Assembly (NCBI GenBank): GCA_050742535.1
Contig: JBOGIQ010000187.1
Span: 1-11,541 of the forward strand
Direction: 5' to 3'
Length of the DNA: 11,541 bases
From: Gp6-AA40 sp050742535
GTDB taxonomy: Bacteria; Acidobacteriota; Vicinamibacteria; Vicinamibacterales; UBA2999
A program made the position numbers and the translations under genes. Positions 5,505 through 11,541 of the stretch are shown in pieces (position 1 is the stretch's first letter; every line of letters starts with the position of its first letter). The notes below the pieces were generated by a model. The model searched no databases and was not told the origin of the DNA. It was given only the letters and a program-made list of their open reading frames with translations.

Positions 5505-6449
5505 ATGAACGAACCGCTCGTTGCGGCCGAAGCGTGTGTCGCGATCGGCGCGCGCGGCGAGCAGTTCGAGCCGTATCAGGGGCGGGACGTACGAATCGGC
5601 GATCTGCGCGTGCTGCGCGCGCTTCCGGTCAAAAGCCGGCGGCTGATCGGCCCATGGTGTTTTCTCGATCGGTTCGGTCCACTGACGTTCAGCGCGGGCA
5701 CGCCGATGGACGTTGCGCCGCATCCCCACATGGGCCTGCAGACCGTCACCTGGCTGCTCAACGGCGAGGTCGTGCACGACGACAGCCTGCAGCAGGAAGC
5801 ACTCCTTCGGCCGGGTGGGTTGAACGTCATGACCTCGGGCGACGCCATCGCCCACGCCGAGCGCACGCCGGTCGAGAACACCGGACGGCTGAACGGCGTG
5901 CAGCTGTGGACTGCGCTCCCCGAGCGTCATCGCCATGGCGCGGCGTCGTTCCAGCATCTGCCGGACGTTCCGGCGGTGGAATTCCGCGGGGGCCTTGCGC
6001 GCGTGTTCTCCGGCACGCTTGGCCAGACGACGTCTCCGGCACGGCACTTCTCACCGCTTGTCGGCGCGGAACTGCAGATCCACCCGCGTGACACGTTAAC
6101 CGTTCCGCTGCAGCGCGATCACGAGCATGCGTTGCTGGTGTTGACGGGCGACGCTTCGCTTCAGAAGGAAGTCCTTGGAGCGGACACGCTCTATTACCTG
6201 GGCACGCAGCGTGAAGAGATTGCCCTCGCCAGCGCCACCGGCAGCCGCGTGCTGCTGATCGGCGGGCTGCCGTTCGGTGACACGATCCTGATGTGGTGGA
6301 ACTTCGTGGCGAGAACGCCCGAGGAAATCCGGCAGGCCCGCGATGATTGGGAGGCGCATCGCCGCTTCGGCGACGTGCCGGCCTACAAAGGCCCGCGACT
6401 CCCCGCTCCTGATCTCCTCAGGCTCGCAAACCCGAATCCCGTGAGCTGA
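5505..6449 (+). CDS. pirin-family bicupin protein
   Basis: A 314-residue pirin, close to the family's usual length. Pirins are iron-binding bicupins; some act as quercetinases and others as redox-sensing cofactors, so the exact role is open. The N-terminal cupin holds APHPHMGLQTVTWLLNGEVVHDDSL (71-95) and MTSGDAIAHAERT (109-121). The predicted metal ligands are H73, H75, H117 and E119, all present. The C-terminal cupin follows and ends with the typical pirin region GLPFGDTILMWWNFVARTPEEIRQARDDW. ATG 5505 is chosen because it begins the conserved part. There is no Shine-Dalgarno site, but TATCAT at 5493-5498 lies 6 nt upstream, so a near-leaderless transcript is possible. Its end converges with the TIGR03435 gene, 10 bp away. 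Confidence 0.93.
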   Translation: MNEPLVAAEACVAIGARGEQFEPYQGRDVRIGDLRVLRALPVKSRRLIGPWCFLDRFGPLTFSAGTPMDVAPHPHMGLQTVTWLLNGEVVHDDSLQQEALLRPGGLNVMTSGDAIAHAERTPVENTGRLNGVQLWTALPERHRHGAASFQHLPDVPAVEFRGGLARVFSGTLGQTTSPARHFSPLVGAELQIHPRDTLTVPLQRDHEHALLVLTGDASLQKEVLGADTLYYLGTQREEIALASATGSRVLLIGGLPFGDTILMWWNFVARTPEEIRQARDDWEAHRRFGDVPAYKGPRLPAPDLLRLANPNPVS

Positions 6450-6472
6450 CGGATCGCCTTCAATTCTCCGTC
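6448..6472. terminator. weak inverted repeat between convergent gene ends
   Basis: GACGGA (6448-6453) and TCCGTC (6467-6472) can pair across a 13-nt loop, spanning the pirin stop and the end of the convergent TIGR03435 gene. The stem is short and no T-run is present, so a bidirectional terminator role is only a possibility. Confidence 0.22.
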
Positions 6473-7305
6473 GGACGCTCGACGCTGTCGATCACGACGA
6501 ACTCGAGCGGTCCGCGAATCGGTTCGAGCCTCAGTCCGAGTTGCTCCTGAACCGCCACGAAGATCCCTCCGCCCGCGTCAACCGGATTTCTCCCGTCTGG
6601 AGGCGTACTGAGCTCCGGAAACCGGAGGTCGAAATCGAAACCGCCGGCCAGGTTCGTCTTGTCCACGACCGGTCGGCCGGCGAAGAACGACAGCATCCGC
6701 GCCAGCGTCGTCAGACGTTGACCGCGGCCGATAATCTCGCCGCCAAGCTCCGAGCCGCAGGGACCGCGTTCGCCCGGTTTCGCTGCGGGGATAGTTGCCG
6801 GATCCACTGCCTCACAATCGATCGACGCCTTGCGCAGCCGCGGTCCCAGACGCCCATCGGGGCGATCGGTAACCAGCGCATACAACGGCGCATCGCGCAT
6901 CTCGCTGTGTGCGACCAGCTTGAAGCGATCCGCGAGAAGCACGCGCAGCATCGATGGCACCTCGTTCGGGCCGGCGCCTTCAGGCAGCGTCGCGAGCACG
7001 TCGAACCGTTCCCCGCCGATGAGCGGCATCGCGATATTTGCGGACCCGATCCAGGAGGGACCGCCGAGGACACGCGCGGCGGGAACACCGTAGGCGGAGG
7101 CAACGAGATATCGCACCGGTATGTTCGTCGCCGTGTATGTGCGCCCCCGCGTACGTGCGGGCATGGCGAGGTCACCCGACTTGTTGGCCCTCACCGAGAC
7201 GACCTCGAACGTTGCGGCCTTCGTGGACTGAACTTGAGGTTGCTGTGCCTGTGCGTGCAGCGCCACGGCCAGCACAGGCACCAACGACATCGACAGGATC
7301 CGCAC
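6460..7305 (-). CDS. TIGR03435-family secreted protein
   Basis: A 281-residue protein starting at GTG 7305, with AAGGAGG (7311-7317) 5 nt upstream. Residues 1-20 are a signal peptide ending in LHAQA. The TIGR03435 pattern is clear: TFEVVSVRANKSGD (32-45), YTATNIPVRYLVASAYGVP (57-75), GGERFDVLATLPEG (97-110), then MLRVLLADRFKLVAHSEMRDAPLYALV, and near the C-terminus VVDKTNLAGGFDFDLRF and a LGLRLEPIRGPLEFVVIDSVERPTEN ending. The family is strongly expanded in acidobacteria such as Candidatus Solibacter, and its function is unknown. It has its own upstream gap with a 12-bp palindrome, which suggests separate control from the ankyrin gene. Confidence 0.93.
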   Translation of the reverse strand: MRILSMSLVPVLAVALHAQAQQPQVQSTKAATFEVVSVRANKSGDLAMPARTRGRTYTATNIPVRYLVASAYGVPAARVLGGPSWIGSANIAMPLIGGERFDVLATLPEGAGPNEVPSMLRVLLADRFKLVAHSEMRDAPLYALVTDRPDGRLGPRLRKASIDCEAVDPATIPAAKPGERGPCGSELGGEIIGRGQRLTTLARMLSFFAGRPVVDKTNLAGGFDFDLRFPELSTPPDGRNPVDAGGGIFVAVQEQLGLRLEPIRGPLEFVVIDSVERPTEN

Positions 7306-7332
7306 ATTGCCCTCCTTTCGATCGCGGCTACC

Positions 7333-7344
7333 CGTCTATAGACG
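7333..7344. promoter_or_regulatory. 12-bp perfect palindrome upstream of the TIGR03435 gene, possible operator over a -10 box
   Basis: CGTCTATAGACG is a perfect palindrome in the 67-bp gap between the ankyrin and TIGR03435 genes. On the minus strand it includes TATAGA, a fair -10 hexamer about 30 bp upstream of GTG 7305; the -35 is weak. An operator overlapping the promoter is a reasonable inference. Confidence 0.35.
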
Positions 7345-7372
7345 CCGCGTGTCGAGGGAAGGTTGGCGACGA

Positions 7373-8296
7373 TCAGAGGAGGGTTTGCGTCAGCCGTTCA
7401 GCCACCCGGGCGGTTGCCATGCCTTCCGGTTTCTCGTTGAGACGGTTGATCGACGCTTCCCGCGTCGCGCCGGCGGCGTGCAGCAGATCGACAACCGCGC
7501 AGTAATCGTCGTCCGCCTGGCGGCACTCGCAGGAGCCGTGCGCCGTCCAACCGAGCGGCGACGCGCCGAACTCGCGATCGCGCTGGTTGACGTCCGCGCC
7601 AACCGCGATGAGCGTGCGGACCGCGGCAACGTTTCCGGTCCAGGCTGCCCAGTGCAGCAGCGTCCCGGCGAAGCCGACCTCCTTCGGCAGCACGGCGGTG
7701 ACCGAGGAGTCCTGGTCCAGCAGGGCGCGGGCGCGGTCCTCGTCGCCGCGCCGGCAGGCAGCGATGAACTGGTCCGCCGGCGTGAGCGGCACCCCGCCGC
7801 CGCGGTCCGCGAGCGCTTGTGCGAGCGGGTCGTTGCCGGAGCGGAATGCGATCTGATACGCGACATCGCCGTCGGCGTTCCGGATCAGCGGATCCGCGCC
7901 GCGATCGAGGAGCAGTCTGGCAGTGGCGAATCCCGCCGGCGACGTCGCAATCCGATGCAGCGGCGTCTCGTGGCCCGGAGTGCTTGGCGCGTTTGGATCC
8001 GCTCCCCGGTCGAGCAGATACGCGATCCCGTGGTGCCACGCCGCGCGCCCCTCCTCGTCATTGCCGAAGCCGCACAGGAAGAATATCGGCGTGTTGCCGT
8101 AGACCGCGTGCGCGGAGGAGACGTCGCACCCGTACTGCATGAGGAGGTCAATCACCTCCCGATGATTCTTTTCGGCAGCGTGAAACACCGATTCGCCGTC
8201 ATTCGGATCCGCGCCGGCGTCGAGCAGCCGTTTGACTTCGGCAAGGTCGTTTGCGATCGCCGCGTAGTAGAGCGGCGGCAGCTCAGGTTCAGTCAC
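7373..8296 (-). CDS. ankyrin-repeat protein
   Basis: A 307-residue protein started at GTG 8296 (reads VTEPELPPLYYAAIANDL). I chose it because it lies 7 bp after the YceI stop and begins the first repeat; a TTG at 8329 would overlap YceI. Ankyrin units are visible throughout: PLYYAAIANDLAEVKRLLDAGADPND, GESVFHAAEKNHREVIDLLMQYGCDVSS, TPLHRIATSPAGFATARLLLDRGADP, DQFIAACRRGDEDRARALLDQD, TLLHWAAWTGNVAAVRTLIAVGADVNQRD, and a last degenerate one with GSCECRQADDDYCAVVDLLHAAGA. It should act in protein-protein binding, probably in the cytosol as no signal peptide is seen. The partner is unknown. Likely co-transcribed with the YceI gene. Confidence 0.9.
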   Translation of the reverse strand: MTEPELPPLYYAAIANDLAEVKRLLDAGADPNDGESVFHAAEKNHREVIDLLMQYGCDVSSAHAVYGNTPIFFLCGFGNDEEGRAAWHHGIAYLLDRGADPNAPSTPGHETPLHRIATSPAGFATARLLLDRGADPLIRNADGDVAYQIAFRSGNDPLAQALADRGGGVPLTPADQFIAACRRGDEDRARALLDQDSSVTAVLPKEVGFAGTLLHWAAWTGNVAAVRTLIAVGADVNQRDREFGASPLGWTAHGSCECRQADDDYCAVVDLLHAAGATREASINRLNEKPEGMATARVAERLTQTLL

Positions 8297-8303
8297 GTTG
8301 CTC

Positions 8304-8933
8304 TCACGCTCCGCCGGCGACGGCGACAATGCTGAACATCACGTCAACGTCGTCCTTCACCCGCACGGTACCACCGCCTGCGCTGACCGGCCGGATTCCA
8401 AAGTCGCTCTGACGGACCGTGGCTTCACCGGTTGCGGTCATGCGATTCCCGTTCAGGCGTGCGGCAACGGGAACTGTCACCGTCTTCGTGACACCGTGCA
8501 GTGTCAGGCGGCCATCTACGCGAAGGGTCAGACTGCCGGCCGAGCGCTGTTGAACGACGACGCGATCGGACTCGAAGGAAATGGTCGGATAACGCGCCAC
8601 ATCGAGGACGCGCTCGCTGAGCATCGTGCGCTGGACCTCGGCGACGTCTACGGCTGGCTCGCCTTTACCCGTTACCTTGAGTGCCTTCGCGTCGAACTGC
8701 AACGCGACGCGCGAACGGCTGGGGTCCGTTGAATCCAGAGAGATGCGCCCCGCGACGCCAGGCACGGCAACTTCGTGATCGTGTCCGGCGAACTTGAACA
8801 GGCCCGCGCGACCGACGTGGACGACCACGCTCGTTGCCGCCGGGTCGATGCGAAACTCCTGATTCGTTTGTACCGCGCCGGCTGACCCCGCAGCCATCGT
8901 CAGAACGACCACACCGTGCAGCAGCGTTCGCAT
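8304..8933 (-). CDS. YceI-family lipocalin-like protein, periplasmic
   Basis: A 209-residue exported protein. A signal peptide (about 1-20, MRTLLHGVVVLTMAAGSAGA) precedes the YceI beta-barrel. Family marks are FRIDPAATSVVVHVGRAGLFKFAGHDHEV (27-55), SERVLDVARYPTISFES, a LTLRVDGRLTLHGVTKTVTVPV strand pair, and SDFGIRPVSAGGGTVRVKDDVDVMFSI at the end. YceI proteins bind isoprenoid or other amphiphilic ligands in the periplasm; the ligand here cannot be read. ATG 8933 has AGGAG at 8940-8944, 6 nt upstream. It lies 41 bp after lhr and 7 bp before the ankyrin gene, on the same strand. Confidence 0.93.
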   Translation of the reverse strand: MRTLLHGVVVLTMAAGSAGAVQTNQEFRIDPAATSVVVHVGRAGLFKFAGHDHEVAVPGVAGRISLDSTDPSRSRVALQFDAKALKVTGKGEPAVDVAEVQRTMLSERVLDVARYPTISFESDRVVVQQRSAGSLTLRVDGRLTLHGVTKTVTVPVAARLNGNRMTATGEATVRQSDFGIRPVSAGGGTVRVKDDVDVMFSIVAVAGGA

Positions 8934-8955
8934 ATGGCGCTCCTCAATCTGCTCT

Positions 8956-8973
8956 TCGAACGACTCGAACGAC
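8956..8973. repeat. 9-bp tandem duplication in the lhr-YceI gap
   Basis: TCGAACGAC occurs twice in tandem (8956-8964, 8965-8973), directly after the lhr stop codon. It is the main feature of the 41-bp spacer and has no evident function. Confidence 0.7.
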
Positions 8974-8974
8974 T

Positions 8975-11541
8975 CTACACCCTCCCGACGTACCCGCTCA
9001 CCACCGGCACACGACGGCCTGCGGCAGCTTCAGCAACCGCACTGGCCAGGGCCGCGTCGACCGGCGCGAGCACGCGAAGCATGTCCCCTTCCATCGCCGA
9101 AACCGGAACCCCGCGCAGGTAGACGATGCGGTTGGCGGCAACGGTGCGGAGGCGATCTCCGGGCGTGACAATGCCGGTGAGGTTCAGCGGATCGGCGGCG
9201 CTGATCGTCACGAATCGATCGTCCGCCGGCGTACGCCGGATCTCGCGTAGGCGCTCGACTGCGTCGGCGAGCGCGTACTGTTCGCCCGACACGCCCGTCA
9301 CGAACCGGCCGCCGCGAATCTCGCCGCGGGCTTCCAGACGCCGATACACGTGCACCAGCTCCCGCCAGGTGACCGGCGCCGCTTCCCGCGCCAGGAGACG
9401 CCGGAAGATCACCCCGTAGCGGCGCAGCAGCGTCCAGGCCACCGTTTCGACGGGAGGCCCCTGCCCGGTGTTCACCGTGAACCAGCGGCCGGTCGCGGTC
9501 GTCGGCCGCGTGCCAATGATGGTGCGGAGCCCGGCGAAGCCATCGGAGCTCACGGCTCCGGCAGCCACCAGCTCGGTCAACGCCGCTCGGACGGCCTCCT
9601 CGTCCAGGCCGCACGCGATCCCAATCTCCGTGGCGAACGACGCCCCTCGCGCGCGCAGATGTTCGAAGACGACGGATACGTTGTCCTGCGCCGCTGCAGG
9701 GCGGGTCCCGCCGGAGTCCGAGACCATCGTAGGCGGACCCGCCTGACTGTGCGCTCGCCCGCTCGTCCGCATATACAGCGCAATCGGCGTCGCGCCGACG
9801 ACCTGTGTGGGTCCACTCGACAGCCGCGCCCACGCCACGTCCCCGGTGAGACACAGCATGTCGAGCATGGCCGGGTCGTAACGCTCGACGCGCGCCGGCA
9901 GCACATCCCGCTCCCACGCTCGGGCCGGCAGCTCGACGCCGTCCAGCTGCGCGACGACCGCGCGTAGCCCTTCGGGTCCAATGAGCTGCGATCCCGGCTC
10001 CACGTGCTGCCAGGCGAACAGGAACCGCATGAACTCTGCCGGTGACACGGGTGCGATTTCCGCGCGGAGGCGGTTGAGGGTATAGCGGTGGATCCGCGCG
10101 AGAAGGCGTCGCTCACACCATTCAGTGGGCGGCGTGGAGTCCGGCTTTAGCCGGATTTCGGTGAAGGCACCGCGCAAGACCACGCCCTCGCCCTCGAGCG
10201 TCAGCAGCGCCTCGTCCGCATCGGCCCCGGAGATTCCCAGAGACGAGGCAAGTGTTGCCGCCGTCACCGGTCCGGTCACAGCCAGCCGTCCGCGCAGCAG
10301 TTCGACTATCGCCTCCGCGCGTGTCCACGTGCGGGCCGCGCGCGAGGGCGGAGCCGAAATCGGCGGTTCGAGAAACGCGTCGGGATGAATCGCAAGAAGT
10401 TCAGGCAGCCGTTCCGCGGCGATGAACAGGTCGGCGGGTCCGCCTGCGATCGCTCCAGACTTCGGCGGGACCCGCCCTACAGCGGCCCGTGCGGCCTGTG
10501 ACAAGGTCGCGAAGGCTTCGCTTTGAACAGTGCTCTCGTCTGCGATGAGGAACCCGGTTGTCAGCAAGGCGTCGTGCAGTTCGTCGGCGTCTCGCCACTC
10601 CGGCCTGGCTTCGTCGACGACGCGGGCAATGGCATCGGCGTCGAGTGTCGCCATGGTGTCGTCGCCGCCGCCCGCGCGGCGCGATTGCACGGCGTGCGCC
10701 CGCCTCTCTTCCAGCGGTGCATCGTCCAGGAACGCGTAGGGACGGGCATTGACGATGTCGTGTGCGAAGACCGACGGCTCCGGCGTATCGCGTGAGATCA
10801 GGCGAAGCTCGCCGCGATGGATGCGGCCGAGCAGAGCCGTCAGTCCGGAGATGTCCATCGCCTCTTCCAGGCAGTCGCGCACCGTCTGCGCGACCAGCGG
10901 ATGATCCGGAATGTCGCGGTCGCCGGGAATGTTCTCGAGGCACGCCGCGGCATCCGGAAAGACCGCCGCCATGAGATCGTCCGCCTGCATGCGTTGCAGC
11001 TGCGGCGCGACCTTCGCACCACCGCGGCTGCGCGGCACAGCCAGCGAGATGGTGGTGTTCCAGCGCCAGCGCGTGGCGAACACCGGCGCGTCGAGAAACG
11101 CCTGGATCAGAATCTCCTGCACCGACGCCGGATGCAGGTAGCGGAACACGTCGGCCAGCGGGAACGAATGCTGTGGACCGAGCGACAACATGAGCGCGTC
11201 TTCGGTCGCTGCTGCCTGCAGCTCGAAATTGAACTGCCGGCAGAACCGCTTCCGCAGCGCCAATGCCCAGGCGCGATTGATGCGGCTGCCAAACGGCGCG
11301 TGCACGACGAGCTGCATCCCGCCGGACTCGTCGAAGAAACGCTCGACGACGAGTGTGTCCTGCGTGGGAATCACGCCCAGTGCCTGGCGGCCGGCGCGCA
11401 GATAGTCAACGGCCTGTTCCGCCGCCCCCTCATCCAGGCCCGTTTCCTGTCCGAACCACTCGTAGGGCGCCCCTTTAGGGGTGCCTGCCCCGTAGGGCGC
11501 CCCTTTAGGGGTGCCTGCCCCGTGGGGCGCCCCTTTAGGGG
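8975..11541 (-). CDS. lhr: Lhr-type ATP-dependent helicase, C-terminal part (5' end beyond window)
   Basis: This is the C-terminal portion, about 855 residues, of a large Lhr helicase (DNA repair, 3'-5' unwinding). The frame has no stop up to the right edge; a GTG at 11374 is not the true start, because Lhr-like sequence (EWFGQETGLDEGAAEQAVDYL) continues upstream of it. The motor domains lie outside the window. Recognisable Lhr blocks in order are GVIPTQDTLVVERFFDESGG, HSFPLADVFRYLHPASVQEILIQAFLDAPVFATRWRWN, KVAPQLQRMQADDLMAAVFPD, RRLLARIHRYTLNRLRAEIAPVSPAEFMRFLFAWQHV, then LLRRYGVIFRRLLARE with TWRELVHVYRRLEARGEIRGGRFVTGVSGEQYAL near the C-terminus. Four in-frame repeat insertions lie between these blocks. 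It leads a likely minus-strand unit with the YceI and ankyrin genes. Confidence 0.92.
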   Translation of the reverse strand, partial: PKGAPHGAGTPKGAPYGAGTPKGAPYEWFGQETGLDEGAAEQAVDYLRAGRQALGVIPTQDTLVVERFFDESGGMQLVVHAPFGSRINRAWALALRKRFCRQFNFELQAAATEDALMLSLGPQHSFPLADVFRYLHPASVQEILIQAFLDAPVFATRWRWNTTISLAVPRSRGGAKVAPQLQRMQADDLMAAVFPDAAACLENIPGDRDIPDHPLVAQTVRDCLEEAMDISGLTALLGRIHRGELRLISRDTPEPSVFAHDIVNARPYAFLDDAPLEERRAHAVQSRRAGGGDDTMATLDADAIARVVDEARPEWRDADELHDALLTTGFLIADESTVQSEAFATLSQAARAAVGRVPPKSGAIAGGPADLFIAAERLPELLAIHPDAFLEPPISAPPSRAARTWTRAEAIVELLRGRLAVTGPVTAATLASSLGISGADADEALLTLEGEGVVLRGAFTEIRLKPDSTPPTEWCERRLLARIHRYTLNRLRAEIAPVSPAEFMRFLFAWQHVEPGSQLIGPEGLRAVVAQLDGVELPARAWERDVLPARVERYDPAMLDMLCLTGDVAWARLSSGPTQVVGATPIALYMRTSGRAHSQAGPPTMVSDSGGTRPAAAQDNVSVVFEHLRARGASFATEIGIACGLDEEAVRAALTELVAAGAVSSDGFAGLRTIIGTRPTTATGRWFTVNTGQGPPVETVAWTLLRRYGVIFRRLLAREAAPVTWRELVHVYRRLEARGEIRGGRFVTGVSGEQYALADAVERLREIRRTPADDRFVTISAADPLNLTGIVTPGDRLRTVAANRIVYLRGVPVSAMEGDMLRVLAPVDAALASAVAEAAAGRRVPVVSGYVGRV
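9690..9743 (-). repeat. 54-bp palindromic element, copy A, inside lhr
   Basis: Arms GGCGGACCCGCC (9732-9743) and GGCGGGTCCCGCC (9700-9712) flank a 19-nt centre, with a 10-nt tail to 9690. Read on the minus strand it matches copy B (10433-10486, plus strand) at 46 of 54 positions without gaps, counted by eye; all 25 arm bases are identical. In lhr it codes AGPPTMVSDSGGTRPA, in a linker before DNVSVVFEHLRARGASF. Confidence 0.85.
10140..10155. repeat. short hairpin of the RLKPD-coding type inside lhr
   Basis: TCCGGC, TTTA, GCCGGA form a 6-bp perfect stem with a 4-nt loop (7 bp if the outer T-A of the loop pairs). On the minus strand it codes the middle of EIRLKPDST, between the Lhr blocks GVVLRGAFT and EWCERRLLARIHRYTL. 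RLKPD-type peptides from dispersed hairpins are familiar to me in acidobacterial proteins; that is recollection, not a search. Confidence 0.6.
10433..10486 (+). repeat. 54-bp palindromic element, copy B, inside lhr (opposite orientation)
   Basis: Arms GGCGGGTCCGCC (10433-10444) and GGCGGGACCCGCC (10464-10476) flank a 19-nt centre, with a CTACAGCGGC tail. It is the same element as copy A but inverted relative to lhr, and so codes a different peptide, VGRVPPKSGAIAGGPAD, just before LFIAAERLPELL. It has no stop in the lhr frame in this orientation either. Confidence 0.85.
11461..11541. repeat. 30-bp tandem hairpin repeat, in frame in lhr, running off the window
   Basis: Units lie at 11461-11490, 11491-11520 and 11521-11541 (partial, 21 of 30 nt, with A to G at 11524). 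Each holds an 8-bp hairpin, GGCGCCCC then TTTA then GGGGTGCC, with one G-T wobble. The period is ten codons, so on the minus strand it codes a GAGTPKGAPY decapeptide repeat directly before the Lhr block EWFGQETGLDEG. The array may continue, and it may mark a contig end. Confidence 0.92.

Noticed and set aside
7307..8335. 342-residue plus-strand open frame
   Set aside because: It is antisense to the ankyrin-repeat gene, whose repeats are clear; the plus-strand product is Arg/Val-rich with no family signature.
8975..11374. A complete 799-residue protein starting at GTG 11374
   Set aside because: The frame stays open to the window edge and upstream residues still read as Lhr, so this is an internal codon of a longer gene.
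11461..11541. CRISPR-like direct repeats at the right edge
   Set aside because: The units are contiguous with no spacers, and no cas gene is present. The period is a coding multiple within lhr.
1..11541. tRNA, rRNA, integrase, transposase or attachment sites
   Set aside because: I saw no tRNA-like end, no rRNA-like conserved block and no recombinase motif in any plausible frame, so the window is not evidently a genomic island.

Overview
The window is GC-rich and densely coded, with no tRNA, rRNA, CRISPR array or transposase that I can see. Two protein families point to an acidobacterium, probably of the Vicinamibacteria type: a TIGR03435-type secreted protein, and a secreted protein carrying the PRTPDGKPDLSGVW signature. 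Dispersed hairpin repeats that read as RLKPD-like peptides point the same way. This placement is an inference from family content. Both edges cut genes. The right edge lies inside a tandem repeat, so it could be a contig end.

Layout. Positions 2-964 (minus) hold an LLM-class flavin oxidoreductase. It is divergent, across 28 bp, from a secreted protein with two carboxymuconolactone decarboxylase (CMD)-like domains (993-2162, plus). A short-repeat array with large dyad symmetry (2163-2297) fills the gap before a convergent small membrane protein (2312-2650, minus). Divergent from that gene, only 20 bp away, are an ECF sigma factor (2671-3330) and a small single-pass membrane protein that overlaps it by 4 bp (3327-3584). 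A PilZ protein (3661-3975) and a secreted acidobacterial-family protein (3981-4829) follow closely spaced. Next come a tiny zinc-ribbon protein (4931-5128), an unknown 86-residue protein with a readable promoter (5198-5458), and a pirin (5505-6449).

The right half is all on the minus strand. Reading leftwards from the right edge it runs: lhr-type helicase (8975 to beyond 11541), YceI protein (8304-8933), ankyrin-repeat protein (7373-8296), TIGR03435 protein (6460-7305). The first three are spaced 41 and 7 bp apart and could be co-transcribed. The fourth has its own 67-bp upstream gap with a 12-bp perfect palindrome.

The most unusual feature is inside lhr. Four separate palindromic repeat insertions, of three kinds, are carried in frame. 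They are a 30-bp tandem array coding a decapeptide repeat, two copies of a 54-bp element in opposite orientations, and a short RLKPD-type hairpin. All fall between blocks that look conserved in Lhr, so the helicase seems to have absorbed several selfish or structural repeats as translated peptides. Secondary points of interest are the compact sigma-factor/membrane-protein cluster with a nested dyad at its 5' end, and the GGTCC repeat array between convergent genes.
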